Shown piece after piece: positions 1-9,513 of a stretch of DNA of 28,277 nucleotides. This DNA comes from Fonticula alba (lineage: Eukaryota; Opisthokonta; Rotosphaerida; Fonticulaceae), in the NCBI RefSeq assembly GCF_000388065.1, contig NW_009242971.1:448130-476406 (forward strand), in the 5' to 3' direction. Every line of letters begins with the position of its first letter. Positions within the stretch are counted from its first letter, which is position 1. The position numbers and the translations under genes were made by a program. The notes below the pieces were generated by a model. That model saw only the letters and a list, made by a program, of their open reading frames with translations, was not told the DNA's origin and made no database searches.

Positions 1-16
1 GGGGGGGGGGGGGGGG
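1..16 (+). repeat. G16 homopolymer at the window edge
   Basis: Sixteen consecutive G residues open the window. Similar long G or C runs occur elsewhere in the non-genic parts, and at least one of them (15287-15391) is tied to an adapter artefact, so this run may mark a weak point of the assembly. Confidence 0.9.
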
Positions 17-17
17 T

Positions 18-320
18 AACCAGCGTCGTTGTATCCGCTGTGAAGCGGACGGTAAGGGCATCCCTAGCTGTCGGGTGTGCCGAACCCAGGGCCCCATGCG
101 CAGATGCTTGGCATGCATCGATAGCTTGGCAGTCACGGCCGATGGGATTGCCAGCCAGGAGCACCGCCCCTCGGGGGAGCCCCACCCGATGGGTCTGTCT
201 GCCCGAGATCGGTGTAGCATGGCCGTCTGGGGCAAATGCTCGCTCAGCGCAGCATGTTGCTGGAGATGCTCCTCGCCTCGGGTATCGACATCGGGGGGTG
301 GCGGCATCGGCCTGCCATAG
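18..320 (+). other. Open frame with Cys-x2-Cys pairs, possible exon fragment
   Basis: A frame open from the G run to a TAG at 318-320 encodes about 100 residues. Its first third has three CxxC pairs (CIRC, CRVC, CLAC) spaced about eight to ten residues apart, and later come an isolated Cys and a CCWRC cluster. Such spacing recalls furin-like or growth-factor-receptor Cys-rich repeats of surface proteins, but it can also arise by chance in GC-rich DNA. No start codon or splice structure could be assigned and no family was recognised. If real, it would be the 3' part of a gene extending left of the window. Confidence 0.12.
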
Positions 321-816
321 TTGGTGCTGGTCCGGCGAACGGATATTCCCTCGCACCCCTGGGGAGGCCCATGGTATGTTTACTTTTGTTCCGCGATTGG
401 TCGCGAGGATTGCGGCGGCGTGCCTCGCACCCTTGAATGTGCTCTGGTCCCTCCATGGGTGCGAGCAGCGTTACTCGGCGGTCACAAACTGCCGCCACCG
501 CCGCTGAGCAGGCAATCTGGTGTGGCGTTGGCCCGACAAAACGCACATTGGCCAGCTACGCATGTGTGGACAAGTGCCTTCGAGGACTTTTCCCAGATCT
601 GTGCCTCCACATCGCCTGTGTCCCGGCGTGCGATCACCACATGGGTCCGGAGAGGGCCGAGTACACCAACAGAGGCTGCCCGGCCGATCGGCCTTTCCCT
701 GTCCTGAGCCTTGACGTGGGCTTGAGTTTGCCACTCACCCGTCTATGTGTCATCGTCCTGATGGGCTACTGTCACATGCGCCAAGTGCAGGAGTCAACGG
801 TGCGAAAGGCCGCTAT

Positions 817-847
<31 letters not shown>

Positions 848-872
848 CCAGCCGCCCCCCCCCCCCCCCCCC
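817..872 (+). repeat. Poly-C tracts (C29 and C18)
   Basis: Two C homopolymers (817-845 and 855-872) are separated by a short interruption. They sit outside any recognised gene. They could be a C-rich pyrimidine tract or an artefact of the same kind as the G runs further right. Confidence 0.9.
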
Positions 873-1162
873 GCACCCCAACCAGCAGCTAAATATCAAA
901 GTCACTTCCTTGCCCAGATGCTTTCTTTCGCACTTCCCCTTCCCATCCCGCCTCCCATCCGAACCCACCTCCCTGGCCCCCTCCAGCATCCTACAAATGA
1001 GCATGGTGGCATATTCCCCCCATGCCGCGCCGATAACATGCCCACATAGCGCCCATCGTATAACTGCTCTTCGCATGTAGAAAATGCCACATTGCCCAAT
1101 GCGCTTGGCGGTGTGTCATTGCGCTTGGGAGCGGTGTGGTAGGGCGGGGGTCTTCGCTTTGA

Positions 1163-1793
1163 TCGTATTCCCACCCAACAGAGCTGTCCCTTCCCGAATG
1201 TGTCCCGGTCAACATCGAGCGGAATTTTGCCCATGTTGACGTGGGCCCGGTTGTCGGCAAACAGTCCGGCATGCCATCAGCGCGGGAGGTTGGAGTTGAA
1301 GATCGGGCGTACCGAGGATGCCCCGAAGCTGTGGCCATCAAGCGCCTCGCCAGAATACAATGATCTGTCGGCCTCTTTATCCTCTTGTCGCATCCCCCTT
1401 CGCACCCGGCGATTTGATAGACACGCACCTCGACTCGAGCGAATTGGAAGGCGTGGCCAAAAAAAAAAAGGGCGATTCCCCTCTTCCAGGCTGAGGTGGC
1501 ACCCTTGTGGAGTGTGCGCTGCTTTTTTTCTTCCCCGCGCCTGGCAAACATCTCCCCCGAGATGCTAAGCACCCAGCACGATGGCTCACGCGAGGCGGCT
1601 CGAATGCCATGCGTATGCATGGGCATTCGAAGTAACCTGTGTGTCCACCATGGTGATGCCCTTCGGCGTCCAGCTGGACCTCTCTCTTGAGGGCAGTGGC
1701 GGGGGATTGCCGCTGCACGAGCGCTTGGGCATGACAGAGGACCTTTTCACCTGGCCTCGAGGCCGTACATCCTCAGAGTGTGGCCTATTGTGA
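1163..1793 (+). other. Unassigned stretch with protein-like blocks in different frames
   Basis: Two short open blocks on the + strand look more protein-like than their surroundings. One runs from 1163 to a TGA at 1361-1363 and includes VNIERNFAHVDVGPVVGKQS. The other runs from ATG 1581 to a TGA at 1791-1793 and includes MVMPFGVQLDLSLEGSGGG. They are in different frames, and poly-A and poly-T runs (about 1460-1470 and 1523-1530) lie between them. They may be exons of an unrecognised gene, pieces of a decayed gene or element, or chance. I recognise no family. Confidence 0.15.
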
Positions 1794-1794
1794 C

Positions 1795-2781
1795 ATGACG
1801 ATCTTTAATGTGCCGGACGGCCTGAAGGGGGCCGGCCAGTGGATGGCCATGATCAGTGACCTCGGTGGGCCCAAGAACCGGCCCGAGCATTGCTTCGGTG
1901 CATGGACCACCAACGCCGGCCGGGTCAATGCCATGACGGTGGTACATGCCTCGTCAGAGGTGCGTGCCATTGTCCTGATATACCTTGGCCCTTTTCCCCG
2001 GACCTCCCTCCCGGAGGCTGCTTTACACCCCTACGCCGGGGGCTTCCGAGACACCTGCCGGTGGCCTTTGCTCAGACACCGCCAACGGCGGACATACACT
2101 TCCCCACCGACGTCTATGCAGCCGGAGTATCTGGAGCCGCCTTACTGGTCGATCGGCGGCTCTCGGCTCGCGCAATTGCACATGCCCCTGTATTCGCATT
2201 ACAGGTGGGCTTTTATCCGGCATTACCTGTTGGATCTCCCCCTTGCCGTGGCGGTGCTTTCCGACATGTTGATCGAACAGATCGCCCAAGAGGTACATGC
2301 CAGCAAGCGCCCACACATCGAGGAGCTTCGGGAGGTCCGGGCCCAGGAAGGCACCTCGCCGGAGGCGGTGGATCAGCTTCTGAAGATGTTACAACGAACT
2401 GACGAAGAGCAAGCGCACCTCCGTCGAGCCATGGCGGTCCTCCGGCAGAAGCTGGCCGCTATATGTGCCATCTGTCCTCACGAATGGCTGAATTCCATGC
2501 AGAACCCATTGCCAGTCCCTGTTCATTGCAGCAGCGCCCGGAGGGAGGGCCCTGCCTTTTCCTGTTGCCGCTTGGCAGCGTGGCCCATCACCTGTGCTCT
2601 TCCCGGACGGGCCAGAAAGAGGCCAGGTGTGGCAGACACAGGCTCCTCCGAATTTAAGCAGGTTCCAACAAAGGGATGTGACTCCCCCCCCCCTCCCCCC
2701 CCTCCCCCTCCGGGCAAACACTTGCCATTAGTCCCGTCCTCAGAACCATCCCCGGGGCACGAGAAAATGATTGGATCATGA
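1795..2781 (+). CDS. Hypothetical protein, uncertain open frame
   Basis: This ATG-initiated frame of 328 codons ends in TGA and is not assigned to any family. The middle and later part (about residues 105-245) is the most protein-like: a hydrophobic stretch around YLLDLPLAVAVLSDMLIEQ is followed by a charged, probably helical segment (IEELREVRAQEG, then LLKMLQRTDEEQAHLRRAMA) and two nearby cysteines (AICAIC). The last 80 residues become low-complexity, with a run of nine prolines encoded by a C-rich tract, and probably are not coding. No introns of the type seen in the other genes were needed, but the true structure may be spliced. An open frame this long is not strong evidence by itself in GC-rich DNA. 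Neighbouring protein-like blocks upstream in other frames suggest either exons or a decayed gene. Confidence 0.25.
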   Translation: MTIFNVPDGLKGAGQWMAMISDLGGPKNRPEHCFGAWTTNAGRVNAMTVVHASSEVRAIVLIYLGPFPRTSLPEAALHPYAGGFRDTCRWPLLRHRQRRTYTSPPTSMQPEYLEPPYWSIGGSRLAQLHMPLYSHYRWAFIRHYLLDLPLAVAVLSDMLIEQIAQEVHASKRPHIEELREVRAQEGTSPEAVDQLLKMLQRTDEEQAHLRRAMAVLRQKLAAICAICPHEWLNSMQNPLPVPVHCSSARREGPAFSCCRLAAWPITCALPGRARKRPGVADTGSSEFKQVPTKGCDSPPPPPPPPPGKHLPLVPSSEPSPGHEKMIGS

Positions 2782-3394
2782 TCGAGCGCTGCGATTGGGG
2801 GAAAAAAAAAAGGGCCCTGCTGTTCCCGGGAGGAGGCGGGGCCGCGGGCGATCGGATGCCCGTCCTCAAAATGTGGCCAGATATGATCTGCAACTGTAGT
2901 AGCCCCCTGATGGTGTGGGGTCTGGCCCATTGGAACCAGTCGAAGATGCGCCCTGCACGCTAAGGCAAACTGCCACGGAGTTTTCTGGACCCGTCGCCGA
3001 CAATGTCCCCCGCCCCCCCCCCCCCCCGTCCCCCTCTACCAAAAACAGGAGAAACACCCAACGTCCCCGGTCCCGGGATCCACGATCCAGGCCCACACCA
3101 TGCCCGCACTGCATGGCCGCCCATCAACGTATGAGATCGCATGTAGGGTGGTTTGCTCTCTTTTTTTTTTGCATTTTGAATTGTTTCCAACCCCTCCACC
3201 AGGAGGGGAGAATGGAGTGCGGCGCAAGCGCACACCTGACCGGTGCCACCGAGGGTAGGCCGCACACAGTGTGACGCTCCCGACGGGGAGTGTGGACAGG
3301 CAGGCAGGCGGACAGGAGTGAAGTGAAGGTGGAAGCAAGGACAGCGGGGGGCGAGGCCAGTGGCGAGGGGGGGGAGCTCAAAAGGGAGGCCCAC
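2782..3394. other. Gap between the hypothetical frame and RPB9; no gene seen
   Basis: This stretch holds the expected 3' flank of RPB9 (transcribed leftwards), short A and T homopolymers (about 2801-2810 and 3163-3172), and a C-rich run near 3010-3028. No AATAAA on the minus strand and no recognisable coding exon was found. Confidence 0.5.
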
Positions 3395-3887
3395 CTAGTG
3401 GCGGTTCGGGGTGATGTCGGTAATGGTCGTCCCATCGGAGATGTACTGGCCCTGGCAACTCTGACACACGTAGATCAGAGAGAAGTCGGCCTCCGGCGAG
3501 CGGGACGCCAGGAAGAAAATGAGCGTGGTCTTCATGTTGCACAGCTCACAGGTGGCCGACCGCCGGGGGAGAGTCGGATCGGTGGTCACATCGCCGTACT
3601 CGGTCTGCTGGTCACCGGCCTGGCGAGAGATGTAGTTGGTGTAGACTACTGGCAGATCGGTGGAAACGGTCTGGAAGGTGCACTGCTGGCGCCGGCACTT
3701 GAGGATGAGGACCTTGTTGATGGGGTCCTCCTCGGGGTAGAGGATGTTGTTGCTTTCAAGCGGGAGGGGGCCGGGGGGGGGGGGACAGACGGGGGAGGGG
3801 GACATTAGACGAGACAGGGCGGACACGAAGATCCGGCGGCGCTAGCGGGGGGGGGGAGTATAGGTACCAGGAAGAACAGAAACGCAT
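3395..3887 (-). CDS. RPB9: DNA-directed RNA polymerase II subunit RPB9
   Basis: RPB9 is the small zinc-ribbon subunit of RNA polymerase II, on the jaw/lobe, which supports elongation, transcript fidelity and start-site choice. Two exons give 125 residues (yeast 122, human 125). Exon 1 is 3887-3868, encoding MRFCSS plus two bases of Cys7; the intron is 3867-3753 (GTACCT...AAG, 115 bp, C-rich on the sense strand); exon 2 is 3752-3395. The joint restores the family signature FC-x2-C-NN-LYP. The N-terminal ribbon has C4, C7, C26 and C31. The C-terminal TFIIS-like ribbon has C75, C78, C103 and C106, preceded by the hallmark DPTLPR (65-70). The third and fourth ligands of ribbon 1 are spaced C-x4-C, where yeast and human have C-x2-C. 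The start is chosen because the ATG lies two codons before the first zinc knuckle, as in yeast with a slightly longer leader. The next gene upstream on the same strand is L5. Confidence 0.93.
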
Positions 3888-4407
3888 GGCGGGGGCGGCT
3901 CCTGGTGCAACTATTCGAACGGCGTCAGAAGACGGGAGATGGGGAGATGGGGAGAGAGAGAGAGAGAGAAGAAAGGGAAATCCGTGGGCGGGCCTCTCGG
4001 TCGAGCTGAAGGCACGACCGGGGACAGTGTCAGTGTCATTCAACGGAAAGGGATTGGTCAAAGAAGGAAGGAACGCGGCGGGGGGGAGACGAGCTTGAGG
4101 GCGAGCAAAATGGGGATGCTTTCGCCTGGGCCAGCTCAAAGGGGGCGCATCCAGCCAGGATGAATGCAAACGGGGCATGCCTGGGTGGTGGACTCTAGCA
4201 GCGCGACAGAGGGAAGACCGGAGCCTGGCTGGGACGGCCATGAAAGGTTGGCCAATACGAGGATGTACTCGAGGAGAGGGACGAGCTCGATCTGGCGCCC
4301 GGAAACACTTTGGCATGGTCCTCGCCCCACCCTCGGCCGCTCCCAAGGCCCGGGCCTCGAGCCTGCAGGAGCCGCAGGCATCTACCGAGGACATGGCCTC
4401 CAAAATG

Positions 4408-4438
<31 letters not shown>
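4408..4438 (+). repeat. (GA)n microsatellite
   Basis: An almost perfect GA dinucleotide run, which reads as CT on the minus strand, the strand on which both neighbouring genes are transcribed. The same polarity is seen within introns of recognised genes, so it may lie in an untranslated or intronic part of a minus-strand transcript. Confidence 0.85.
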
Positions 4439-5104
4439 CGCAGGGAAGGCCCAGCGGGGAGACGCGGCTTCACGCACCAGGGGATCGCGCCGTCTAGGGA
4501 AGGAGGAAGGGCGGAGGAGACCTCGCGCGGCAGCGGCGGCGGCGGCGGTCCGGCGTCCAGGAGGGAGATTGGCACACGAAACGGGGAAGCAAAATTGGCG
4601 AGAGGAAAAGGCGGTGGCTGAAAGGGGGCACAGGGGCCAAGAAGGGAGGGAGGGAGGGAGGAGGGAGTCGGCTCTGGCGTTGCGAGTGGCAGGGCCGGAA
4701 CACACGCGGGTCGGGGGGCGAAAAGTGGCCAGACCTCGTCTCCTCCCGGAGGCACTGCCCGACACTGACGGGGGGGGGGGGCAGTGAAAACCGGACTGGT
4801 CAGCGGGGACGGCGGGGGGAGGGGGGCGATTTACTTTCAGAAGGAACCGACAAAAGGGCGGAAGGGGACAAGTGGACAACTGCCACCGAACATGCCCTGG
4901 CGAATGGTGTTTGCCCGTCTCCTTTACTCGACCGGTGGCTAACGCCATATGTGAAATGGGAAGTGGGAAAATAACGGAAGACCAAAAATCGCCCTGAGGT
5001 GCCGACGCCGGGCACGTCGCAGAGACCATGACCCGCCCAATCTCCGAGGGAGTGTTTTGCCTTGCGCCAGTCTTCGGGGGCTTGCGCACGCACACGCATG
5101 CAAC

Positions 5105-5147
5105 CACACACACACACACCCCCACACGCACGCACGCACGCACGCAC
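5105..5147 (+). repeat. CA / ACGC short tandem repeats
   Basis: A CA dinucleotide run passes into repeats of CACG units. It lies in the spacer between RPB9 and L5 with no recognised function. Confidence 0.8.
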
Positions 5148-5951
5148 ATACTTTGCTCAGCCAGGCACCGGGGAGGGGCGCTCCCGAGGACGCCCCGCCA
5201 ACAGGGTGGTGAGCGAAAGACAAAATGTGAGCAGGCGCTGCGGCTCGGCGTCCATGCAGACGAGGGGGTGTCGCCAGAGACGCATGCGGCACCGTGAGCC
5301 CTGCCCCCTGCGCGGACCACCATACACCCACACACCACCTGCCGGCTCCCCCCCCCCCCCAGCGGCGGCCATTGCTCTCGCTCACCATCACCGCGCCCCC
5401 TTCCAGCCGCCCAAACTGGACCACACACACACTCACAGACAACAAGGGGCCGGAGAGAACATGCCCGCCAGGCGAAAAAAGAGGGAAAACGGAATCCCGA
5501 CAGGGGGGGGGGCGCCGCGGGCGGCGCGTCGCCGCGCGCACGCGGTGTGGAGGGAAAAAAAGAGCATACAAGAGAAGAGAGGCTTGGTGTATTGATTTGC
5601 ACTGGCGCGACACGCATGCTTGCCCTCCGGGCCAGCCACCAGGGGAGGGGGGTGGGGTGGTGGTAGGAGAGAGAGGCCGAGGCCTGGGGGGCGACACACG
5701 GGCTCTCCACACACAAGGAGGCAGGAGGGAGCACACGCACACGACGGCACACGGTGCGCATACACACGCGGCGCACACACAAGGGGACGCACGCGCGCCA
5801 TCTCGAAGGGCAAAATATGATGACGCTACGCCGCAGAAGGGGGAGGAGGAAACCCCGCCACCGGGCAGACATGCGTAGGGGGGCCGCCAGCCAAGAAAGC
5901 ACGACGGAGATGGCGCGGAGGAAATGCGGAGTGGAAAAGAGTAGGGAATAC

Positions 5952-7181
5952 TTACTCCTCGTCCTCGAGGGAAGCGAAGAAGGCAGCCTTCTTGGCCTCG
6001 ATGCGGGCGCGGCGCTCGTCGTAGGTGAGCTTCTTGTCGGTCCAGCGCTTGTTCTCGACAGTGCGAGCGGGCTTGGCCTTGTGGACGGGGTCGGCACGGA
6101 TGAGGGCATGAGCCTTCTTGTAGACCTCGGGCAGGCTCTCGGCGGTGAGGCCGGCCTTGATGAAGCGGGAGAACTGCTTCTTGTAAGCCTCCTCGTCCTC
6201 GTCCTTGAGGAGCTCCATGTACTCGGCGACGTGCTCACCGAAGATGCGCTTGCGGAGGACCTCAGCGTCGAACTCACCGGACTCGACGTCGAAGCCGGGC
6301 AGGCGCTTCTCGGAGTGGGGGATGGCAACACCACCATCGACGGCACCCTTCATGACACCGAAGATACGAGCACCGGTGGTGGTGCGGGCAAGACCGGTAT
6401 CAAGGTAGGCGCGGAAGGGGCGGGGCTGACCGTCGATCTCCTCGACGTTGTAGACCTCGCCATCGACCTCGGTGGTACCCTCGTAGATGGAGGCGAGGTT
6501 GAGCTTGGTGAGCAGGCGGCGGGCAGCCAGCAGACCGACGGCGTAGGCGGCGGCGTAGTTGGTCAGGCCGACAGTGATGCCGAAGTTCTTGAGCTCATGA
6601 GCGTAGGCAGAAGAGACGACGTAGTCACCCTCGATCTTGGAGTAGATGAACTGGGCAATGATGTCGTTGTTGGTGATGCGGACGACGAAGCGGTACTTGG
6701 GGGAAGCATACTTGTTCTTGTCCTGGTTGACAAGGCGCTGACGAGCGTAGTAGTCAGTCTTGCCATCTGCGGGGAGGGGGAGATTAGTGGGAGGGGAGGA
6801 GCGGGGAGAAAGAAGGTGGAAGGGGGCGAAGGAAAGAGGTCAGAGGGTCAGTGACAGGACGCGACAAACGGGGCCACACACGAGGGGGAGAGAGAGAGAG
6901 AGAGAGCGCGAGAATGAGGGGGTGGGACGCACCGCGGCGGCGACGGTACTGAGTCTGGAAGCGCTTGAAGTAGGCCTTGTTCTTAACGACCTTGAGGAAA
7001 GCCTGAGAGACGTGCGACGCGCCGTGTGTGTGTGTGCGTGCGTGCGGAGGGAGAGTTAGCAGAGGGGCGGGAGAGTTAGCAAGGAGGCGAGGAGGGGAAA
7101 AGGGCCGATGCATGGTACATCCGACAAAGAGAGACGGAGGAGGGAGTGTCGAGGGGGGGGCGGGCAGAGAGAGCGTACCAT
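5952..7181 (-). CDS. RPL5: 60S ribosomal protein L5 (uL18)
   Basis: uL18 binds 5S rRNA, enters the pre-60S particle as the 5S RNP with uL5 (L11), and sits in the central protuberance. Three exons give 295 residues (human 297). Exon 1 is the ATG alone, 7181-7179. Intron 1 is 7178-7003 (GTACGC...CAG). Exon 2 is 7002-6933, encoding [15 protein letters not shown] and then a run of four Arg. Intron 2 is 6932-6767 (GTGCGT...CAG, containing a CT repeat). Exon 3 is 6766-5952. The joint of exons 2 and 3 makes [16 protein letters not shown], the family 5S-RNA-binding N-terminus. Other conserved stretches are [45 protein letters not shown] and MKGAVDGG. The start is inferred because the N-terminus needs exactly one residue before AFLK and an AACAATG|GTACGC site sits 176 bp upstream. 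Codons mostly end in C or G, as expected for high expression. The TAA stop overlaps a GTAAGT, a possible cryptic donor. Divergent neighbour: L14. Confidence 0.95.
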
Positions 7182-9513
7182 TGTTACTCTATTGAACCGA
7201 AGAAGGTGAGTATGTCAACACAACAATCAGACGGTATAGGGGCCCGTGGTCTGGGGCAGTGGCGAGCAGGGAGGAGTCTCAAGAAAGGGTCACCCCCTCC
7301 TCCCTGGCGGCCTCACCCAGGAATGCATGCCGCACAGAGGGGGAGTGGGCGGGGAGGGTGGTGGGCAGGGGGGGGGGGCGGAGCGCCTGCGTCTTGTCGA
7401 ACACGAGGTCGCCAACACACGGAGCGGGGCCACGCCGCACCACCTCCCCGCATCCCCCCCATCCCCCGCGCCCCCCCCCACACCCCTCCATACACACACA
7501 CACACACAGCGCCGGGCTTACACCACCCCCCGGCCCCACCACTCCCGGCCCGAAGGGAGGAGCAAGAGACAAAAAAGCCCGCGACGCCCGAAAATCCCCC
7601 ACCATCACACCGCGACCTTGCCCCAAGGATGGCCACATGCTGTCCCCCCACCCCGCGCGATAGGGCGCGGGCGACCGCGGAGGACGGAACGCTCCTAGAC
7701 GCCAGGCGGAGGGGTAAACCCCATGCCGGATCTACCACGTCCCAAGGACCACGCAGGCGTGCGGCGCGCGCAGGGCGACGCCCACCCACCCACCCGAAAC
7801 CACCCTGACGCGGAGGGGCCGGAACCTGGAACGACACCCACTTGTGCGCGTGTGTCAGGGGGCGCGCACGCCGGTGTGAACACGAATGGGCAGGGCCCGC
7901 CCGGAGGGAGGGGGGGCCTCCACCGCGGCCGATCCCAAAAACACCCGGCCTCGCACACACAACACGAACCGGGCCGCCGTTTGGCGCCACCTGGCGCAGA
8001 GGAGCTCACAACACTCGGACCCCCGCCTCACGCCTGCCAGGAGGGCATGACGAGGAGTTATGGTTGTGCGGGCGAGCGCTCCCCAGCCTCCGCGAGGCAT
8101 GAACCTGCTAAACCCTCGGATGGAGGCCACTGGTCCCCGGTCCGGGCCCGGAGAGGGGGGCAGAGAAGCCCTGCCAAGATGAAAACTTGACCGAAACCCA
8201 GACCATTTAATGCGAGGAATATTCCCAAAGCTTGGAACTTGCATGTAGTAAAGTGCGTGATCCTGTGATATGAGCCTCAAATCACCCCGAGGAAGGAGCC
8301 AGAACGCTGGGATATCTGTTCCCCAGCTCAAGGGTTGGTAGCTTGGCGCACACACGCGTGACAATCTCCCTCCTGACCATCGCCGTTCGCTCTTCCCCTC
8401 GGGCATGGGTGTGCGAGTTCGACGAGGCACTTGAGCGATGATCATGCATGCCTCTCTGCACTTTGCTGGAGAGAGTGTGTCCGGGGGGGATCGAGCACTG
8501 GCGCAAAGAGTGGCCTTCGGTCTGTGTCCTTGTCCGTGTCTCTTTGATTCGCGCCTGGACAGGGGGGGGGCCTGGTCCAACTTCTGGCCGGAGCCCCCCC
8601 CCCCTCCCGCCCAGAGAAAGGCGCATGTGCATGCCCTGGCAGGGGCGAGAGCGTTGTGTGTGTTACACACCCAGGGGCGGCACCTTCAGCGGGTCGCCGA
8701 TGTGCCCCCCCCCTACCGGGCCATCATCCCGACGATGCATGGATGGGAAGATGGTGTCCGAGAGCCCCCTTCTCCTCGGGCACCACCATGTCACTGCGGC
8801 CGATGCAGGATGGGCACGCAGGGCGCGCTTGGCTCCGCCGCTTTGCGGCCGGAGGCCCCCTGCTGTTGCGTCCTTGAGGGGGGAGGGGGACACCGCGGGG
8901 GTGCGCGTCCGGCGGCATGGGGCCGCCCCGCGAGTAGAGAGGAAGGACCACGGGGCATACAGCAGGCGGGGGTACGGGCAGGGACACCTATGCGTATGTA
9001 TGCGTGGGGCCCCCGGCTATGGGTGAGGCGGAGCTGACCCACTCCCCGCCCCCCTTTCCGCGCTCCACCCTACCCGGATGGGAGGGGGGGGGGGTCGTAC
9101 CGTTGTGTGTGTGTGTGTGTGTGTGTAGGCCGGTGGGTGGTGCGGGCCAATCGCGCGTGCGGTGGTTTTTCTTTTCATCGAGCCACCCCCCAAGCCCCGG
9201 CGGCTGGGGCGACTGCCAGGCTCCCCCCAGAGGGGGGCCTCCTGCCTCCCGGGTGGGGAGCCCGGCTCACGGCCCGGCATGTTTGCCGCACTGCCACCGC
9301 GCTGCCCTGGGGGTTAGACCACTCTGCCGCGCGGCGGGGTGGGGCCGAGCAGCGCGCCCACCACCCGTGCCGCTACACACGTTCGCGGAGGAGAGAGGCA
9401 TGTGGCTTCTCCCACATTTGAGAGCCACTCTCCTGTATCCCGACTCCGCCCCATTTCCCAGCCTCCACCTCGGGAATTGTTTTTTTTATTCATCCTCGCC
9501 AGGTGTTTCAAAG
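7182..9513. other. Divergent spacer between L5 and L14; no gene supported
   Basis: This 2.33 kb separates two ribosomal protein genes transcribed away from each other, so it should contain both promoters. It holds CA repeats (about 7493-7508), a GT repeat (9104-9127), several G and C runs, and a segment of about 300 bp (8170-8460) that is visibly lower in GC and free of simple repeats. A T-tract (about 9480-9488) lies 25 bp before the L14 start codon. I could not name any promoter motif with confidence, and no open frame looks like a known protein. Confidence 0.5.
9104..9127 (+). repeat. (GT)n microsatellite
   Basis: About twelve GT units directly follow a G run, roughly 390 bp upstream of the proposed L14 start codon. 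Confidence 0.9.

Larger units (their letters stand above)
3888..5951. other. Spacer between RPB9 and L5; no gene supported
   Basis: Both flanking genes are on the minus strand, so this 2.06 kb should hold the L5 3' region and the RPB9 promoter and leader. It is dominated by simple sequence: GA repeats at 3952-3969 and 4408-4438 (CT on the transcribed strand), CA/ACGC repeats around 5105-5147, and G runs. Long open frames here, including a minus-strand frame over 600 codons long, have low-complexity SLSLS, PPP and RAR translations and no recognisable domain. Confidence 0.6.

Noticed and set aside
4382-6346. Minus-strand open frame of 654 codons overlapping L5
   Set aside because: Its first part is L5 exon 3 in the wrong frame; the rest translates to SLSLS, PPP and RARA low-complexity sequence from GC-rich repeats. 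No domain.
7190-7215. AAG|GTGAGT on the + strand as donor of an unknown gene
   Set aside because: No coding exon upstream in any frame, and it falls in the region just upstream of the L5 start on the opposite strand.
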